Source: an uncultured archaeon | GTDB taxonomy: Archaea > Halobacteriota > Halobacteria > Halobacteriales > Haloferacaceae | Length of the DNA stretch: 56,999 nucleotides | Direction: 5' to 3' | NCBI GenBank assembly: GCA_937138675.1 | Contig: CAKZPG010000045.1 | Location: forward strand, 1 to 56,999 | Shown here: positions 1-9,579 of the stretch, one piece after another | Position numbering within the stretch: position 1 is the stretch's first letter | Layout: each line of letters begins with the position of its first letter | Notes under the pieces: generated by a model | Told to the model about the DNA's origin: nothing | Databases searched by the model: none | What the model saw: the letters and a program-made list of their open reading frames with translations, nothing else | Position numbers and translations under genes: made by a program

Positions 1-85
1 GCCAGTTCTTAAACCCGACCGGCAACAGGCCGGGTTCCCTCTGTGGAGGGAAGCCGCGCCGTTTACGGCGCGGAGGATGTCACAA
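1..85 (+). mobile_element. Right end of an IS1341-type (TnpB) element with omega-RNA-like scaffold, partial
   Basis: Three hairpins sit in a row: ACCCG/CGGGT arms at 13-17 and 31-35, TTCCCTC/GAGGGAA at 35-41 and 46-52, and a GC-rich perfect stem at 54-62 and 65-73. They run into GGAGGATGTCACAA at 72-85. From memory, haloarchaeal tnpB genes of the IS200/IS605 superfamily end in just such a hairpin series followed by a GAGGATGTCAC-type terminus, and the omega-RNA that guides TnpB is made from this region. The tnpB body would lie left of the window and is not visible, so whether the element is intact cannot be judged. The terminus position and function are inferred. Confidence 0.5.
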
Positions 86-210
86 CTGCGCCGGCGCCCT
101 CGCCGCGCCCGTCTCCCCGGACCGGGCGTTCGTGGGGGGTGACCAGCGGACCGTCCTCGGCACCGACACAGTCGTTCATCCCCGAGCGACTTGAGCTCTG
201 TGAGCGCTGA

Positions 211-1740
211 CTACCCGTCTTGAGCCCAGTCGAGCGAGCGGCCGACCGCCTCTCGCCACCGGTCGTGGCGTCGCTCGGCCGTTGCCGCTGGCACCTCGGG
301 CTGGAACCGCTGGTCCGCCCGCCAGTGCGACCGAAGTTCGTCGACCGAATTCCAGTAGCCGATCGCGAGGCCGGCGGCGTAGGCCGCCCCGAGCGCCGTC
401 GTTTCGTCCACCACTGGCCGGACGAGGTCGGTCTGGATGATGTCAGACTGCAGCTGACAGAGAAAGTTGTTTCTGACCGCGCCGCCGTCAATGCGTAGGG
501 CGTCCGTCTCTACGCCTGCGTCCGCCGCCATCGCCGCTGCGACGTCTCGCGTTCGGTGGGCGATGGACTCCAGGGTCGCCCGGACGAGATGCTCTTTCTC
601 CGTGTCGCGTGTCATCCCAACGATAGTGCCGCGGGCGCGACCATCCCAGTGGGGTGTGCCGATGCCCCTGAACGCCGGGACCACGTACACCCCGTTCGTG
701 GAGTCGACCGAACGCGCGAGTTCGGCTGTTTCGGCCGGGTCGTTGACAACTCCGATGTCGCGGAGCCAGTCGATCGCCGCGCCCGTCACGAACGTCGCGC
801 CTTCCAGCGCGTACTGGACGGGCTCGCCGGACAACTGGAAGCCAATGGTGGTGAGCAGGCCGTTCTCCGAGGTCACCGCCTCCTCACCGGTGTTCATGAG
901 ATAGAACGATCCGGTTCCGTAGGTGGCCTTCGCGTCACCGGCGTCGAAGCAGGTCTGACCGAACAGCGCGGCCTGCTGGTCGCCCAGCGCGGCGGTCACC
1001 GGCACCTCTGCGCCGAGGAAGCCGTCAGGGTCGGTAGAACCGTAGGCTGTCCGGTCAGAGGAGGGCCGGACCTCGGGCAGGATCGCCTCAGGAATCTTGA
1101 ACTCCGCCAGCAGGCGGTCGTCCCACTCGCCTTTGTGGATGTCGTAGAGCATCGTCCGCGAGGCGTTCGTGACGTCGGTGACGTGTTTGCCGGTGAGATT
1201 GTAGACAAGCCACGAGTCGATCGTCCCCATCAGGAGCTCGCCATCCTCGGCCCGGTCGCGTACGTCCCGGGCCCGGGTGCGTCGGAGTTTAACCGGGTCG
1301 GCGTTGTCGAGTATCCACCCGACCTTGCTTGCAGAGAAGTAAGCGTCGGGCTCAAGACCCGTATGCTCGCGAACATGCGCTGCCGTCTCGGGGCCGAGTG
1401 CCTCGATCCGGTCTGCCGTGCGACGATCCTGCCAGCCGATCGCGTTGTGAACGGGCGCACCGCTCGCGGCGTCCCAGACGACGATCGTCTCGCGCTGGTT
1501 CGCGATCCCGATCGCATCGAGATCGGTCGGGTCGATCCCCGCACTCGCGAGGGCCCGGATGACGACGCGCTCGACGGTTTTCCATATACCAATGGGGTCG
1601 TGTTCGACCCGGTTTAGTTGTGAGGAACCCTGTTGGTGCTGTCCGTATGCGTCTGCGACGACCTGCCCGGCCTGGTCGAAGGCTATGAACCGGGTGCCGG
1701 TCGTCCCCTGGTCGATCGCACCGATGTATGTCCGGGTCAT
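211..1740 (-). CDS. glpK: Glycerol kinase, second paralogue
   Basis: A 509-residue FGGY-family kinase of normal glycerol kinase length, transferring phosphate from ATP to glycerol to give sn-glycerol 3-phosphate. It shows the N-terminal phosphate-binding segment DQGTTGTRF (about residues 10-18), NQRET (81-85), GDQQAALFGQ (253-262) and YGTGSF (274-279). It is closely related throughout to the kinase at 4665-6203. The segment near residues 37-47, QGSSQLNRVEH, departs from the QIYPQPGWVEH form of that neighbour. The ATG start is preceded by an A/T-rich stretch (1780-1810) that can serve as its own promoter. This is probably a duplicated, diverging copy; whether it is the main or an auxiliary glycerol kinase cannot be told. 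Confidence 0.93.
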   Translation of the reverse strand: MTRTYIGAIDQGTTGTRFIAFDQAGQVVADAYGQHQQGSSQLNRVEHDPIGIWKTVERVVIRALASAGIDPTDLDAIGIANQRETIVVWDAASGAPVHNAIGWQDRRTADRIEALGPETAAHVREHTGLEPDAYFSASKVGWILDNADPVKLRRTRARDVRDRAEDGELLMGTIDSWLVYNLTGKHVTDVTNASRTMLYDIHKGEWDDRLLAEFKIPEAILPEVRPSSDRTAYGSTDPDGFLGAEVPVTAALGDQQAALFGQTCFDAGDAKATYGTGSFYLMNTGEEAVTSENGLLTTIGFQLSGEPVQYALEGATFVTGAAIDWLRDIGVVNDPAETAELARSVDSTNGVYVVPAFRGIGTPHWDGRARGTIVGMTRDTEKEHLVRATLESIAHRTRDVAAAMAADAGVETDALRIDGGAVRNNFLCQLQSDIIQTDLVRPVVDETTALGAAYAAGLAIGYWNSVDELRSHWRADQRFQPEVPAATAERRHDRWREAVGRSLDWAQDG

Positions 1741-1831
1741 CCTGTGTGCCGATCTGCGATTATCTCTCGCGTAGTAGCACTATCAAACATGTAAATATCT
1801 GGAACTCGTATAATAGTTGCTACCTGTCGAG

Positions 1832-2302
1832 TTACTCAATTGTCAGCACGTGGAGGTCGAACACGAGCGTCCGACCAGCGAGTTCGTGGTTGAAGTCGAC
1901 CCGGGCGACCCCATCGGCGACGGCGGTGACGTCCCCGTGGAGGTCGTTTTGCGCCTCAACATGGAGGCCGACCTCGGGCGACTGCCCGACCATCGCCTCG
2001 AACGTCTCCACGTCGTACTCTTGCACCCGGCCGGGGTCGTACTCGCCGTAGGCGTCTTCGGGCGGGACAGTGACCGTCGCCTCTTCACCGGCTGTCATCC
2101 CGACGACTGCGCTGTCGAGCCCGTCGATCACCTCCTCGACCCCGACGGTAAATGTGAGCGGCGTTCGCTCGGCCTCGTCGTTGGGCACCAGGCCACTCTC
2201 GGCGATGGTCTCTGGGTTCGAGGCCGCAAATGCGCTTCCGTCTTCGAACCGGCCGACATATGCGACGGTCACGTGATCGCCGGGGCTGACGCGGTCAGTC
2301 AT
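1832..2302 (-). CDS. FKBP-type peptidyl-prolyl cis-trans isomerase (SlyD-like)
   Basis: A 156-residue protein of the archaeal short FKBP/SlyD class, a cytoplasmic foldase that isomerises prolyl bonds and acts as a chaperone. The start VSPGDHVTVAYVGRFEDGSAF is the typical FKBP first strand and loop. The middle region, GVEEVIDGLDSAVVGMTAGE, matches the conserved FKBP core, and the following segment about DAYGEYDP to DFNHELAG is the usual SlyD-type flap and return to the FKBP fold. The ATG overlaps the stop of the upstream Cdc6-like gene by four bases (ATGA), so the two are translationally coupled. No metal-binding tail is seen at the C terminus. Confidence 0.9.
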   Translation of the reverse strand: MTDRVSPGDHVTVAYVGRFEDGSAFAASNPETIAESGLVPNDEAERTPLTFTVGVEEVIDGLDSAVVGMTAGEEATVTVPPEDAYGEYDPGRVQEYDVETFEAMVGQSPEVGLHVEAQNDLHGDVTAVADGVARVDFNHELAGRTLVFDLHVLTIE

Positions 2303-3474
2303 CGTCTGAGGTCGTACAGCCGACGGAACGGCGTCGGCGGAAACCGGAGTTCGACGCGGCTCGGGGGGCGGCCCTTGCCGTCCCGCCGTTCCGAGCGCAC
2401 CCGTTCGACGATGCCGACCTCCGCGATCTCGTAGAGGAATCGTTTGACCGTCCCGCGGGAGAGGTCGACGCCCGGTTGGGTGCTGATTGCCTCTGCCGTC
2501 GCCGTGACCGACGCGCGGTCCTCGGTGTCGAGGTCGACGAGGTTCCGCAGCACCAGTTGTTTGTTCGCCGGGAGCGAGAGCACTCGCGCGAGCGAGACCG
2601 ACGGGCGTGGGATCTCAGCGACTGCATCGTTCAGGTCGCCCTCGGTGAGCCGGGTCCGACCGGCCTGATTCGCACGGTCGGCGGCGATGAAAAGCGCTGT
2701 CAGGGCGTCGTGGGCGTTGCCGTCGGCCCAGCCGGCGATCCGCCGCGCGAGTTCGTGGTCGAGCGCCTGCCGGGCCAGTCCCTCCGAAGCGCGGGTCATC
2801 AGCACGTCGACGAGCATCTGGGGCTGGTAGCGCTCAACATTAATCGTGGACGCGGTGTAGGTCGTCAGCCCGGTCTCTGTTGGGGTGGCCCGACCCACCG
2901 CGAGCCAACTCGCGTTGCTGGGTAGTCCAGCGAACAGGTCGATGAGCGCCTCGCTGTCTCTGCCGTCCGGTTCGGCGACGTGGTCGACGGCGATGACGAC
3001 GCCGGTCCGCGAGCCGTTGAGGATCGTGTTGAGCCGCTCGGTGAGTTCATGTGTACTAATCCCGTGCTCGGGAACCGATTCCTCGACGAGGTTGTCGAGT
3101 ACGGCGTGGTAGAAGCTGAACTCGCTCGTCGTTGTGCGCATGTCGACGTAGACGAAACCGGGCGTGGCCGGGGTATTCGGGCGCGTGCTGGTGTGGATAA
3201 CCGAGCGTGTCCCGACCGAGAACCGTTCGAGGTGTGCGAACAGTGCTGTTACGATGGCCGACTTCCCGGCGCCGAACTCGCCGTAGACGTACGCGTTCGG
3301 CGGGAGGTTCCCATTGAACACCGGGTCAAGATGGTCGAGTAGCCGCTCGAAGACGGGCGCCCGGTCCGAGGGCTCGTCGATGTGGAAAATCGGCGACAAC
3401 GAGTCGTAGTTCTGGATGAGCCGTGGGCCGTCGTCCGGGCGCTGTCGTCGTTTGATCCTCGCGTCGATATCCAT
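2299..3474 (-). CDS. Orc1/Cdc6-like AAA+ ATPase
   Basis: A 391-residue protein with the layout of archaeal Orc1/Cdc6: N-terminal basic stretch, AAA+ core, then a winged-helix-like C terminus. The Walker A is GEFGAGKSA (about residues 65-73) instead of the usual GxTGTGKT. The Walker B position reads VVIAVDHV where DE is normal, so hydrolysis may be weak. The C-terminal third (LVLRNLVDLDTEDRASVTATAEAI and onwards) fits a winged helix. Family members bind replication origins. No origin-type repeats are seen in the 115 bases upstream, so a role as the initiator of a nearby origin is not supported; a regulatory or accessory role is equally possible. Confidence 0.75.
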   Translation of the reverse strand: MDIDARIKRRQRPDDGPRLIQNYDSLSPIFHIDEPSDRAPVFERLLDHLDPVFNGNLPPNAYVYGEFGAGKSAIVTALFAHLERFSVGTRSVIHTSTRPNTPATPGFVYVDMRTTTSEFSFYHAVLDNLVEESVPEHGISTHELTERLNTILNGSRTGVVIAVDHVAEPDGRDSEALIDLFAGLPSNASWLAVGRATPTETGLTTYTASTINVERYQPQMLVDVLMTRASEGLARQALDHELARRIAGWADGNAHDALTALFIAADRANQAGRTRLTEGDLNDAVAEIPRPSVSLARVLSLPANKQLVLRNLVDLDTEDRASVTATAEAISTQPGVDLSRGTVKRFLYEIAEVGIVERVRSERRDGKGRPPSRVELRFPPTPFRRLYDLRR

Positions 3475-3590
3475 ATCTAGGCGTGTCTTAACGGGTGAAT
3501 TCAGTTACACAGTCAAAAGGGCCGTGGTTGGGCACCCATGCGAGCCGTCGAACGGGGGCCCAGAGGCGGCCGAAGGGGGTGATTCGAGCG

Positions 3591-4661
3591 TTAGATCGGC
3601 AGTGGCACCCACGCCGACGACGGGAACACGCCGACGATCGCCAGAACGGCGATGACGAACGTGTTGATGACGATTGCCGCCGCTGGTGGGTCAAAGTGGG
3701 TGTCAGAGTGCGAGTAGAACACTCGCTGGATGACCTCACCGCTCATTGCACCGGTCAGGCCGAACAGCCCACCGACGATCACCGAGGGGAGAATCGCCAT
3801 CTCACCGACGCTGCCAGCGTACGCGACGGCCGCGGTCGCGCCGGGCAGCGTCATATGGTGGGTCACCGGGATCTGGTCGACTCCACAGTTCAAGAAGAGG
3901 AGTGAGGCGGCGCTGATGCCGAATCCAAGGAAGATGCTCCCCGTCTGGACGGTGGTGTAGGCCGCGAGGATGCCGGTGACGGCACCGATCATCGCGACGT
4001 TGGGCCACTTGTACTGATGTGGAAGCCACGGTTCGACCGCGAGACGGTCTGCGGTCGCGCCACCGTCCGCGACGGCATCGCCGCGACGCTCCTCACGCTC
4101 GAACGGGCCCATGTCGAACAGGCCGCTGCCGCCCGTCGAACCGATAAGCGGGTAGCTGTAGACGAGCCGGTGGAAGACCGCCGAGAGGACGACACCCATC
4201 GCGATCGGGTCCCACGGGAGGCTCAGGAGCCCGCCGGAGATCTGTCGGATGACCATCCCGAGAATACCGAAGAGTCCGCCGACTACGAGTACGTCGGGCT
4301 TCGTCCCGAGCGCGTAGGCGATGTTCTTTGCCTCATGGTAGTCGAAGCCAGTGTCCATGTAGCCCTTTCGCGCGGCGTAGGCCGCGGCCGCGGCACCGCC
4401 GGCGAACGACACGTGCGGGCCGAACACCGGGCCGAAGGCGACGAACCCGGTGATCCCGGTGCCGATCTCGGCCTGAACTTCGCCCGTAAGATCAGTCGCG
4501 AGTGTGTTCACTGCCTCGCCCGCGATGACCATGAAGCCGGTGAAGATGAACGCGGGGAGCGCGCCGAGCGCCGCGCCGAAGGCGCCACCCGCGAAGGCGG
4601 CGATTGCGAGCGCCACCCACTCCTGCAGGCTCAGCCCGAGAAGCTGGAGAGGAACCATCAT
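3591..4661 (-). CDS. GlpX-like integral membrane protein of the haloarchaeal glycerol operon
   Basis: A 356-residue protein with about eight hydrophobic segments, for example near residues 14-50, 70-95, 125-160, 220-260 and 270-350, and a polar acidic loop near 185-210. It starts three bases after the stop of glpK, on the same strand. In Haloferax volcanii the gene after glpK is a membrane protein called glpX and suggested to be a glycerol facilitator; position and character match here. That name is unrelated to the bacterial fructose bisphosphatase GlpX. Transport of glycerol is an inference from context, and no aquaporin NPA motifs are visible. Confidence 0.75.
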   Translation of the reverse strand: MMVPLQLLGLSLQEWVALAIAAFAGGAFGAALGALPAFIFTGFMVIAGEAVNTLATDLTGEVQAEIGTGITGFVAFGPVFGPHVSFAGGAAAAAYAARKGYMDTGFDYHEAKNIAYALGTKPDVLVVGGLFGILGMVIRQISGGLLSLPWDPIAMGVVLSAVFHRLVYSYPLIGSTGGSGLFDMGPFEREERRGDAVADGGATADRLAVEPWLPHQYKWPNVAMIGAVTGILAAYTTVQTGSIFLGFGISAASLLFLNCGVDQIPVTHHMTLPGATAAVAYAGSVGEMAILPSVIVGGLFGLTGAMSGEVIQRVFYSHSDTHFDPPAAAIVINTFVIAVLAIVGVFPSSAWVPLPI

Positions 4662-4664
4662 CGG

Positions 4665-6203
4665 TTATGCACTCTCCTCACGGGCCCAGTCAAACGAGCG
4701 CTCAACCGCGTCGTCCCAGCGACTGTAGAGGCCGTCGGCCTCCGAGTCGTCCATCTCTGGCTCGAACTCGCGGGCGATCTGCCAGTTCGACCGGAGTTCG
4801 TCGACCGAGTCCCAGTAGCCAACAGCGAGGCCGGCTGCGTAGGCCGCCCCGAGCGCTGTCGTCTCGTCAACCTCTGGCCGCGCGATGTCGGTCTGGATGA
4901 TGTCAGACTGCAGCTGGCAGAGGAAGTCGTTCTTGACCGCGCCACCGTCGACGCGCAGTGAGGTCATCTCGACGCCGGAGTCGGCCTCCATCGCCTCCGC
5001 GAGGTCGCGGGTCTGGTAGGCGATAGACTCCAGGGTCGCCCTGACGAGATGCTCCTTCTCCGTGCCGCGTGTCACCCCGACAATAGTACCGCGGGCGCGA
5101 CCGTCCCAATGGGGTGCACCGAGGCCCGTAAACGCCGGGACCATGTAGACGCCGTCGGTGGTGTCGACCGAACGCGCAAGTTCGGCAGTCTGGGCGGCGT
5201 TGTTGATCAGGTCGACGTCCTCTAACCATTCGATAGCGGCGCCGGCGATGAAGATGGAGCCCTCCAGTGCGTACTGAACGGGTTCGCCGGACATCTGAAA
5301 GCCGATGGTAGTGAGTAGTCCGTTGTCGGACGCCACCGCCTCTTCGCCAGTGTTCATCAGATAGAACGCGCCGGTGCCGTAGGTGTTCTTCGCGTCACCG
5401 GCGTCGAAGCAGGTCTGGCCGAACAGGGCGGCCTGCTGGTCACCGAGCGCACCCGCGACGGGCACCTCTGCGCCGAGGAAGCCGTCGGGGTCGGTAGAGC
5501 CGTAGGTCGCCTCGTCGGAGGAGGGCCGGACCTCTGGCAGCATCGCCTCGGGGACGTCAAACTCTTCGAGAAGGCCGGGGTCCCAGTTCATCCCCTCGAT
5601 GTCGTAGAGCATCGTTCGTGAGGCGTTCGAGACATCGGTGATGTGGTTCCCCGTGAGGTTCCAGATCACCCACGTATCGATTGTCCCCATCAGAAGTTCG
5701 CCGTCTCGTGCGCGGTCGCGGAGGTCCCGTGAGCGGGAGCTCTGCAGCTTCAGCGGCTCGGCGTTGTCGAGGATCCATTCCGTTTTCGTGGCCGAAAAGT
5801 ACGCGTCCACCTCCAGTCCGGTCTTGTCGCGAATCTCCTCTGCCATTCCCGCATCCTGGAGTTCCTCGACACGGTCGGTCGTCCGACGGTCCTGCCAGAC
5901 GAGCGCATTGTGGACCGGTCGACCCGTCTCCTTGTCCCACACGATAGTGGTCTCGCGCTGGTTCGTGATCCCAAGCGCCTCCAACTGCTCGGCGTTGAGG
6001 CCGGCCTCGTCGAGCCCCGTGTTCACCACTTCCTGCGTGTTCTCCCAGATCTCGACGGGGTCGTGTTCGACCCAGCCAGGCTGGGGGTAGATCTGTTCGT
6101 GCTTCTTGTACGCGTTAGCGACGACCTGGCCGCTGTGGTCGAAGACCATGAAGCGGGTTCCGGTCGTCCCCTGATCTATCGCGCCAACGTAGGTGTCTGT
6201 CAT
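4665..6203 (-). CDS. glpK: Glycerol kinase
   Basis: A 512-residue FGGY kinase with all the usual marks: DQGTTGTRF near residue 10, HEQIYPQPGWVEHDP (about 35-49), NQRETTIVWD (about 84-93), the GDQQAALFGQTCF segment and the YGTGAF motif. It phosphorylates glycerol at the start of catabolism. It is the first gene of a glpK-membrane protein pair and lies divergent from glpABC. The start ATG has a ribosome-binding sequence GGAGA about ten bases upstream on the minus strand, so unlike many haloarchaeal genes it is probably leadered. A near-perfect inverted repeat lies in that leader. Confidence 0.96.
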   Translation of the reverse strand: MTDTYVGAIDQGTTGTRFMVFDHSGQVVANAYKKHEQIYPQPGWVEHDPVEIWENTQEVVNTGLDEAGLNAEQLEALGITNQRETTIVWDKETGRPVHNALVWQDRRTTDRVEELQDAGMAEEIRDKTGLEVDAYFSATKTEWILDNAEPLKLQSSRSRDLRDRARDGELLMGTIDTWVIWNLTGNHITDVSNASRTMLYDIEGMNWDPGLLEEFDVPEAMLPEVRPSSDEATYGSTDPDGFLGAEVPVAGALGDQQAALFGQTCFDAGDAKNTYGTGAFYLMNTGEEAVASDNGLLTTIGFQMSGEPVQYALEGSIFIAGAAIEWLEDVDLINNAAQTAELARSVDTTDGVYMVPAFTGLGAPHWDGRARGTIVGVTRGTEKEHLVRATLESIAYQTRDLAEAMEADSGVEMTSLRVDGGAVKNDFLCQLQSDIIQTDIARPEVDETTALGAAYAAGLAVGYWDSVDELRSNWQIAREFEPEMDDSEADGLYSRWDDAVERSFDWAREESA

Positions 6204-6218
6204 TCGTATTCTCCTTCA

Positions 6219-6240
6219 GGCGACAACGCCCGTTGTTGCC
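6219..6240 (-). promoter_or_regulatory. Inverted repeat in the glpK 5' leader, possible operator or RNA hairpin
   Basis: GGCGACAACG (6219-6228) and CGTTGTTGCC (6231-6240) are inverted copies with one mismatch and a two-base spacer, 16 to 37 bases upstream of the glpK start. An A/T-rich TATA-like tract lies further out, around 6262-6275. The repeat therefore falls between promoter and start, where a repressor site or a transcript hairpin could act. Glp operons of haloarchaea are known to be regulated by glycerol and by GlpR-type repressors; assigning this site to any regulator is inference. Confidence 0.4.
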
Positions 6241-6548
6241 ACCTCACTTTTGGTCTCTTTTTGCTACTATAATAAATATTACTCACGCTTCGGGTACACC
6301 AGTGAATATAACCAATATTATATTAATCTCCCGCGTGCGGGTGTCTTGAGGGACGTTCGTCGGGGTCGTGGCCTGACAGGTGCACAGAACCGGTCCGTCG
6401 CGACGGCGACAGGCTGTCAATGTACGGTCACTCTGCAACACGACGCGACCCCTCAGCGGGTGAGCCAGGTTCAATCGATGGATTTTTAACCGATATGACG
6501 GCTCTATCACGGCGGGCGAAGCTATTTACTGTCGAATTGTGACCACCG

Positions 6549-6559
6549 ATAAATAAAAG
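6549..6559 (+). promoter_or_regulatory. TATA-like box of the glpABC operon
   Basis: ATAAATAAAAG is the only strongly A/T-rich run in the last 60 bases before the glpA ATG (6588). Its centre is about 34 bases from the start, which fits an archaeal TATA box and a transcript with a very short leader. Confidence 0.5.
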
Positions 6560-6587
6560 TAGATTGACTCCGACCGGCAGAGTATAG

Positions 6588-8315
6588 ATGGCATCGGCAC
6601 CACACGTCGCTGTTATCGGCGGCGGTTCGACCGGGACCGGCATCGCCCGCGACCTTGCGATGCGTGGGCTTGACGTGACGCTTGTCGAACAGGGGAATCT
6701 CACGCACGGTACGACCGGACGGATGCACGGACTCCTCCACAGCGGGGGGCGTTACGCAGTCTCAGACCAGAAGAGCGCAGAAGAGTGCATTGAGGAGAAC
6801 CGTGTTCTCCGGGAGATCGCGAGCCACTGCGTCGAGATGACCGGGGGGCTGTTCGTCAAACGCCCTGAGGACTCCGAGGAGTACTTTCGGGAGAAACTGG
6901 CTGGCTGTAGGGAGTGTGGCATTCCGGCCGAGGTAGTCTCCGCGGAGGAAGCCCGAGCGATGGAGCCACATCTCGCGCCCGACATTGACAAGGCCATTCG
7001 GGTGCCCGACGGCGCAGTCGACCCCTTCCGACTCGTGGTTGCGAACGCAGCCAGCGCCCAAGAACACGGCGCGCGCATCGAGACGCACTCGACGGTGACC
7101 GACCTCCTTGTCGAGAATGGCGAGGTCGTCGGCCTCGAGATCGAACACGACTCCGGAACGGGGAAGCGCGTTCACGGCACCGTTGGCGGTACCGAGGAGC
7201 TCCGAGCCGACTACGTCGTCAACGCAACGGGTGCGTGGGCGGGCCGCATTGGCGATATGGCCGGCCTCGACGTCGAGGTGCGCCCCTCGAAAGGCGTGAT
7301 GACAGTCATGAACACCCGGCAGGTCGACACCGTCATCAACCGCTGCCGGCCGAAAGGCGACGCGGACATCGTCGTTCCACACGAGACGACGTGTATCCTT
7401 GGAACGACCGACGAGGAGGTCGCAGACCCCGAGGACTATCCCGAGGAGAAGTGGGAGGTCGAGAAGATGCTCGACACCCTCACAGAGCTGGTTCCGATGC
7501 TTGCGGAGGCACGGACGATTCGGTCTTTCTGGGGCGTCCGACCGCTGTACGAACCGCCGGACGTTGGCAGTGAGAACCCCACAGACATCACGCGCGATTT
7601 CTTTCTGCTTGACCACGAGGAGCGCGACGACCTGCCGGGAATGACGAGCATCGTCGGCGGAAAGTTCACAACGTACCGGATGATGGCCGAGCAGATTTCC
7701 AACCACGTCTGCGGGAAGTTCGGGGTCGACGCCGACTGCGAGACGGCCGAGGTCCCCCTGCCCGGCAGCGAGGAGTTTTCGGTCCTGCGGGACTACATGG
7801 ACGAGTTCGGGCTGCGCTCGCCGATCGGTCGTCGGAGCGTTGAGCGCCTCGGCTCGCGCGCCGACGAGATACTCACAACCGATGGACCGAATCCGACCGT
7901 CTGCTCCTGCGAGGGGGTCACGCGCGCAGAAATACAGGACGCGGTCGACCAGTCAGGATCCGACCTCAACGCCGTTCGAATCCGCACCCGTGCGTCGATG
8001 GGCAACTGCCAGGGCGGGTTCTGTAGCCATCGGATGGCAAACGAACTTCACGGCGAGTACGACGCCGCGACAGTGCGTAAAGCGTGGGACGAACTGCTTC
8101 AGGAGCGCTGGAAGGGCCAACGCCACGCGCTCTGGGGCGAACAGCTCTCGCAGGCAATGCTCAACTACGCGCTCCACGCGACGACGCAGAATCGTGACTC
8201 GGACCCCGCGGACGGCGCGCCGGTCGACTTTTCCGCGTTCGACGGCGGTACGAGCGACACCGCTGGCGCCGTGGACGCGGGCATTGCGACCGACGGAGGC
8301 CGAGATGGCGATTGA
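6588..8315 (+). CDS. glpA: Anaerobic-type glycerol-3-phosphate dehydrogenase, FAD subunit A
   Basis: A 575-residue flavoprotein that oxidises sn-glycerol 3-phosphate to dihydroxyacetone phosphate. The N terminus carries the dinucleotide-binding loop [15 protein letters not shown] (about residues 9-23) followed by a [15 protein letters not shown] segment typical of GlpA/GlpD. The C-terminal part has a BFD-like iron-sulfur segment: [12 protein letters not shown], then MGNCQGGFC. It is the first gene of glpABC, and its stop overlaps the glpB start by eleven bases. In haloarchaea this enzyme is the main route for glycerol even aerobically, passing electrons to menaquinone through GlpB and GlpC. 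Confidence 0.95.
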   Translation: MASAPHVAVIGGGSTGTGIARDLAMRGLDVTLVEQGNLTHGTTGRMHGLLHSGGRYAVSDQKSAEECIEENRVLREIASHCVEMTGGLFVKRPEDSEEYFREKLAGCRECGIPAEVVSAEEARAMEPHLAPDIDKAIRVPDGAVDPFRLVVANAASAQEHGARIETHSTVTDLLVENGEVVGLEIEHDSGTGKRVHGTVGGTEELRADYVVNATGAWAGRIGDMAGLDVEVRPSKGVMTVMNTRQVDTVINRCRPKGDADIVVPHETTCILGTTDEEVADPEDYPEEKWEVEKMLDTLTELVPMLAEARTIRSFWGVRPLYEPPDVGSENPTDITRDFFLLDHEERDDLPGMTSIVGGKFTTYRMMAEQISNHVCGKFGVDADCETAEVPLPGSEEFSVLRDYMDEFGLRSPIGRRSVERLGSRADEILTTDGPNPTVCSCEGVTRAEIQDAVDQSGSDLNAVRIRTRASMGNCQGGFCSHRMANELHGEYDAATVRKAWDELLQERWKGQRHALWGEQLSQAMLNYALHATTQNRDSDPADGAPVDFSAFDGGTSDTAGAVDAGIATDGGRDGD

Positions 8316-9579
8316 GTCCGAGGTGCTCGTCGTCGGCGGGGGTCTAGCCGGTCTGTCGAGCGCAATCGCCGCCGCTCGCGCAGGCGCAGACGTGCGTCTC
8401 GTCTCCTACAAGCAGAGTACGCTCCGGAACGCCTCGGGACTCGTCGATATCCTCGGCTACACGCCCGACGGCGAAGGGCCACAGGTCGACCCGTTCGCGG
8501 CCATCCCCTCGCTGCCGACCACCCACCCATACCGGACCGTCGGGGTGGGGACGGTGCGGGAGGCGCTTGGAATGTTCGACGAGGTGGCGCCGGACTATCG
8601 CGGCGGGCACACTGACCGAAACGCCCTGCTTCCCACGCATGGCGGGACGGTAAAGCCCACCGCGCGCTACCCAGCGGGCGCGAGCGCCGGCCTTGCCAGC
8701 GACCGGCGCGACGTCCTGCTTGTCGGCTTCGAGGCGACAACGGACTTCGACGCCGAACACGCCGCGGCCCATCTCGAGGCCGCGGGCGTGCCCTTCAACG
8801 CTCGGGGGGCGACGATCCGGTTCCCGGGCGACCTCCAAGCGGACGCGAAGGTGACGCGGTACGCGAAACTGCTCGACACGGACGCGGAGGTGCCGGTTAG
8901 GGGCGCGCCCCGCCCCGCCCGCGATGCTCTTGCCGACCGGGTGAACACCGTCCACGAGGGTGAGCCACGGGTCGGCCTCCCGGCAGTTCTCGGCGACGAC
9001 CACGCCGCAGCGGTGCGGGCGCAACTGGCAGAGCGAATCGGCGCAGATGTTTTTGAAGTGCCGTCTGGCCCCCCCTCACTCCCAGGGCTCAGGCTAGAGG
9101 ATGACCTCTTTGCCGCTCTGGACGAGACGGGCGCCAGCATCGAGACTGGCAACCCGGTCGTCGACTACGACGGCGAGGGCCGCGTCGAGACGGTGTATGT
9201 CGAGAAACACGGCGCGAAGATCCCAAACAGTGCCGACCAGTACGTCCTCGCGACGGGCGGTCTCGTCGGAAAAGGCGTCGAGTCCGACCGGGAGTCAGTG
9301 TACGAGCCTATCTTCGATTGTCATGTCCCCCACGACGAGGACCGCTACGAGTGGTTCGACACGGCAGCGTTCGGCGACCACGCGTTCGCGCGATTCGGCC
9401 TCCGAACCGACGAGGATCTACGCCCGATGGGTGCGAACGGGTCGGTTGAGTTCGAGAACCTGCGGGCCGCCGGGTCGGTTCTCGGTGGCTACGACTTCGC
9501 CGCAGAGAAGTCGGGGAGCGGGGTGTCTATCGCGACAGGGTTTGCCGCCGGTCGGGCGGCCGCGGAGGAGGTCACATGA
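8305..9579 (+). CDS. glpB: Glycerol-3-phosphate dehydrogenase subunit B
   Basis: A 424-residue flavoprotein subunit starting [20 protein letters not shown], with the FAD/NAD-binding loop [17 protein letters not shown] at about residues 11-27. Near the C terminus lie the conserved stretches [13 protein letters not shown] and [11 protein letters not shown]. It lies between glpA and glpC and links the GlpA catalytic subunit to the membrane-associated GlpC. The start was chosen at the ATG overlapping the end of glpA because the open frame extends much further upstream without coding character. It ends in ATGA, where a short frame with a strong ribosome-binding site begins. Confidence 0.93.
   Translation: MAIESEVLVVGGGLAGLSSAIAAARAGADVRLVSYKQSTLRNASGLVDILGYTPDGEGPQVDPFAAIPSLPTTHPYRTVGVGTVREALGMFDEVAPDYRGGHTDRNALLPTHGGTVKPTARYPAGASAGLASDRRDVLLVGFEATTDFDAEHAAAHLEAAGVPFNARGATIRFPGDLQADAKVTRYAKLLDTDAEVPVRGAPRPARDALADRVNTVHEGEPRVGLPAVLGDDHAAAVRAQLAERIGADVFEVPSGPPSLPGLRLEDDLFAALDETGASIETGNPVVDYDGEGRVETVYVEKHGAKIPNSADQYVLATGGLVGKGVESDRESVYEPIFDCHVPHDEDRYEWFDTAAFGDHAFARFGLRTDEDLRPMGANGSVEFENLRAAGSVLGGYDFAAEKSGSGVSIATGFAAGRAAAEEVT

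Noticed and set aside
3475-3590. Possible replication origin upstream of the Cdc6-like gene
   Set aside because: No A/T-rich unwinding region or repeated origin-recognition boxes are visible in this 116-base gap.
7840-8304. Long upstream extension of the glpB frame
   Set aside because: It is antisense-like Arg/Ser/Thr-rich shadow of glpA; glpB similarity begins at ATG 8305.
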